Source: Haliaeetus albicilla (Eukaryota; Chordata; Aves; Accipitriformes; Accipitridae). Taken from it: a stretch of DNA of 64,000 nucleotides. Location of the stretch: assembly GCF_947461875.1 (NCBI RefSeq), contig NC_091493.1:6767201-6831200 (forward strand), read 5' to 3'. Positions 61,701 to 64,000 of this stretch are shown here, in pieces. The translations under genes were made by a program, and so were the position numbers. Numbering within the stretch: the stretch's first letter is position 1; every line of letters starts with the position of its first letter. The notes under the pieces were generated by a model, which saw nothing but the letters and a program-made list of their open reading frames with translations, did not search any database and had not been told where the DNA came from.

Positions 61701-64000
61701 TGGAGCACTCGCAAAGAGAGAGGAATGGGGGAGGATGGTTTGGCACTCTCCATTTGTAGAGTCAGAGGGAGATGTACATCGTCTCTCCTAAGAATGTATT
61801 TGTGCCTCCCTTTGAAAAAGAACTGTTTCCCTGAGGACTTCATCTGTCTTTATTCTCAAAAATAAAGGTGGACTAAAATTGTACCTTTCTGGTTTAGCCT
61901 GATTTTTTTAAGAAATAAGGGCTTTAGTCACTTTTTTTGGTCTCTCTCAGTGAGGTTTGATGCAGGAATGGAGTTCTTTTAAATCTGATAAGCCTTAGGG
62001 AAATCAGCAGCATGGAGAGGAAGCCATCGCTCAGTGGGCGGGTGGTGTAGCTGCCACAAATAGTGTGGCTCCTCCAGGTAGTAGGAGGGAGTTCAGGTGC
62101 AACTGCTGAAGGCCGTGGGAAGGTACATGAGGAGGAACGGGAAGGAGTTGTGAGGTCCCTGGGATAAGCTGAGGTTGCTACAGTGGAGGTAGGTCTCAAA
62201 TCCGTAGGAAGACAGATTTCCTTCCATTGTTGTAGAGAAACTTGTTTTACTCTTCCTACAATTTTTCAAAAATCAGGGTTCATTAAATGGTTTGACTTCA
62301 TTAAGCCTACTCCAGGAGGTAGCGTTGAAATAAATACTTCAAAAGTTAGGAATTCAAAACAGAACAGATGGAACAAAACTTTTCTTCTTTGAAGGTGAAG
62401 ATCAAATCCTTTCACTGAAGTATCTTAGTACTTCTCAAAAGCAGTCTCAGGATTACTGAATTTACAAATCCATCCAGTGTTTCTGGGTAAAGAACTTCCT
62501 GTGTTTGATCACAAATTATTACTTTTTTCACCAGTAAAAGCCCATGGAAAGTACCGCTCAGTAGTACAAGAAGGGCGCCTTACCCTCGGTTCTGTGTCCT
62601 TAAAATTTCCAATCATCACATTTGATTTATAAAATTGAAAGTTTAAAGTATTTTACTTATCTGATGTTCTGGACCAATGCTATTTTCGTAATCCAGACAC
62701 AAAGTCAGCTCCTAGAGAAGTCTGTTTCACTTTCTAACCAGATGGTGCTTTGCCAGCCAGTATGTTCTTGCTTTCCCAAATAGTTGCTGTATGTTGGGAT
62801 TGGGAATCCATAGTGCTTTGGGGAACTCTGAAGCGTGGATGAGGGTAAAGTCCTGCAGCCATTGCATGGGAGTGCTCCCCCAGGGAGGAGAAAGAGTAGG
62901 CCTTCCTGCATTTCAGGTAGGGGGGAAACTTAAGTTTCATTGCAATGCATTCTTACCAGAATTAAGCTTTAGCTTGATGTGATAGACACAGTAGCTCATT
63001 TGATTAAGTGCTCATGGTTTTGTTTGCTTTCGTTCCTTCCTCTGGTATAACATTGCTTTGTTCAGGGCTGCTACTCTATAACTTTTTCTTACAAAATGTA
63101 TTTTTGAAATTACACCTAATAGAAGTACTGATTTGTAGTCTAGGGTTAGTGCTTCATGAGAACTCTTCCACAGCGTTCAGCAAGCTGCAGTTGGTAGAGA
63201 TTGAGAGCTATAGCAGTTCCAGGTGTGTATATGGAATGCCTTTTCTAGGCCAGACATCTGGGGAGAAACTCAAGTAATTTTATACAAACTTGAATTTTAT
63301 TTTAAAATTAAAACCAAGTATGAATCTTAGTATTTTCTTAGACATAGGAGTAACTTTACTAATAAAACAAAAAGGGCAGTATTTGTTCTGTTGTAGAGGG
63401 CTTGACATACAGTGCATTTCCTGATCAAAGTTCGTTTCTTTTTAACAGTATACTACATAATTAAATGTAGTTAAAAAAAATTTTTTTTTAATACTATTGT
63501 TTGTAAATACTGATCCCCCTGCAATCTAGCAAACATTTCCTGTCTTCTGAATGGAATTAAAATTAACTATTCCTGTTTTTTTCCCCTGCATCCCCGCCTT
63601 CTTGTGTGAGTCTGCCAGCATTACTGGGCGTAGTATTTTAGCATGCTTTTGCTGAGCAAGTGGGTTTGAAGCGCAGTTTCTGTGCATCTCACAAATTATT
63701 CTGTATTTTATGACTTTAGTAGTGAATTTTAAGCATACAGTTTAGAAATTATATTTCAACCATAGAGGCTGGATTTTTAGGCAATGTGAACGTTTTCTTC
63801 TCTTTTGCTATCTTCTTTCCACCACTCAATGCCACTTTGGTATACAGTAGATAAAATCAGGTTAAAGCAGATTTCAGGATGCGTAAGACTTGACTAAAGT
63901 ATGGTCCTTGACAGGCACGTGTCCCCATGTCCCGCCCCCCCAGTAGTGTCGTTCAGTCTTGAATTATGTTTTTAAGAGGGTTTTTTTAGTTCTGTGTACT
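55706..64000. other. Intron-like DNA downstream of the coding exon
   Basis: AT-rich with frequent stops. I recognised no second coding exon of the same gene. One exon-like segment at 59,447-59,529 is discussed as a finding. An AAAC-rich tract lies at about 60,462-60,510. Confidence 0.55.

Noticed and set aside
1..64000. tRNA, rRNA, CRISPR arrays, bacterial operons or riboswitches
   Set aside because: None were seen. The DNA is vertebrate in character, and short ORFs throughout are chance frames.

Overview
The window looks like vertebrate, most likely bird, nuclear DNA. Three things support this: an LTR retroelement of a bird-typical family (LTRs starting TGTCCTGGGTTCAGCTGGGA), a decayed CR1-like LINE, and one recognisable coding exon of a KDM3/JMJD1-family histone-demethylase gene, most like JMJD1C. 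Almost all of the rest is AT-rich, intron-like DNA with no supported genes.

Layout. 1-14.5 kb is non-coding and holds an LTR fragment at 7.0 kb and simple repeats. 14,542-21,308 is a complete-looking, sense-strand endogenous retrovirus. It has two 439-bp LTRs that look identical by eye, a 5-bp target duplication (CCATG), a tRNA-Lys-type primer binding site, an intact 683-codon gag and a pro-pol frame with protease, RT, RNase H and integrase motifs. Pro-pol carries three in-frame stops and no frameshift. There is no env or dUTPase; a 76-codon ORF sits in that place. 21.3-45.9 kb is non-coding, with an old CR1 on the minus strand at 38.8-39.8 kb, a possible CR1 on the plus strand at 40-40.9 kb and purine-rich stretches. 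GC-rich, CpG-rich islands lie at about 45.9-46.6 kb and 49.4-51.1 kb. The second has promoter features and strong splice donors. An ancient MIR-type SINE (54.1-54.3 kb) and a perfect 27-bp hairpin (54.9 kb) follow. The 38-codon coding exon is at 55,592-55,705, and the rest to 64 kb is intron-like.

How the parts fit (inference). The 49.4-51.1 kb island probably serves as a promoter and non-coding first exon of a transcript that splices to the 55.6 kb exon. If a longer isoform starts further upstream, the whole left part of the window, provirus included, lies in its intron, with the provirus in the same orientation as the gene.

The most unusual item is the provirus. Its LTRs mark it as very young, yet pol is stopped three times. 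Gag and pro-pol share one frame across a UAG followed by a small hairpin, which suggests stop-codon readthrough. The gag N-terminus looks like a multi-pass membrane domain, and gag carries a 30-bp coding minisatellite.
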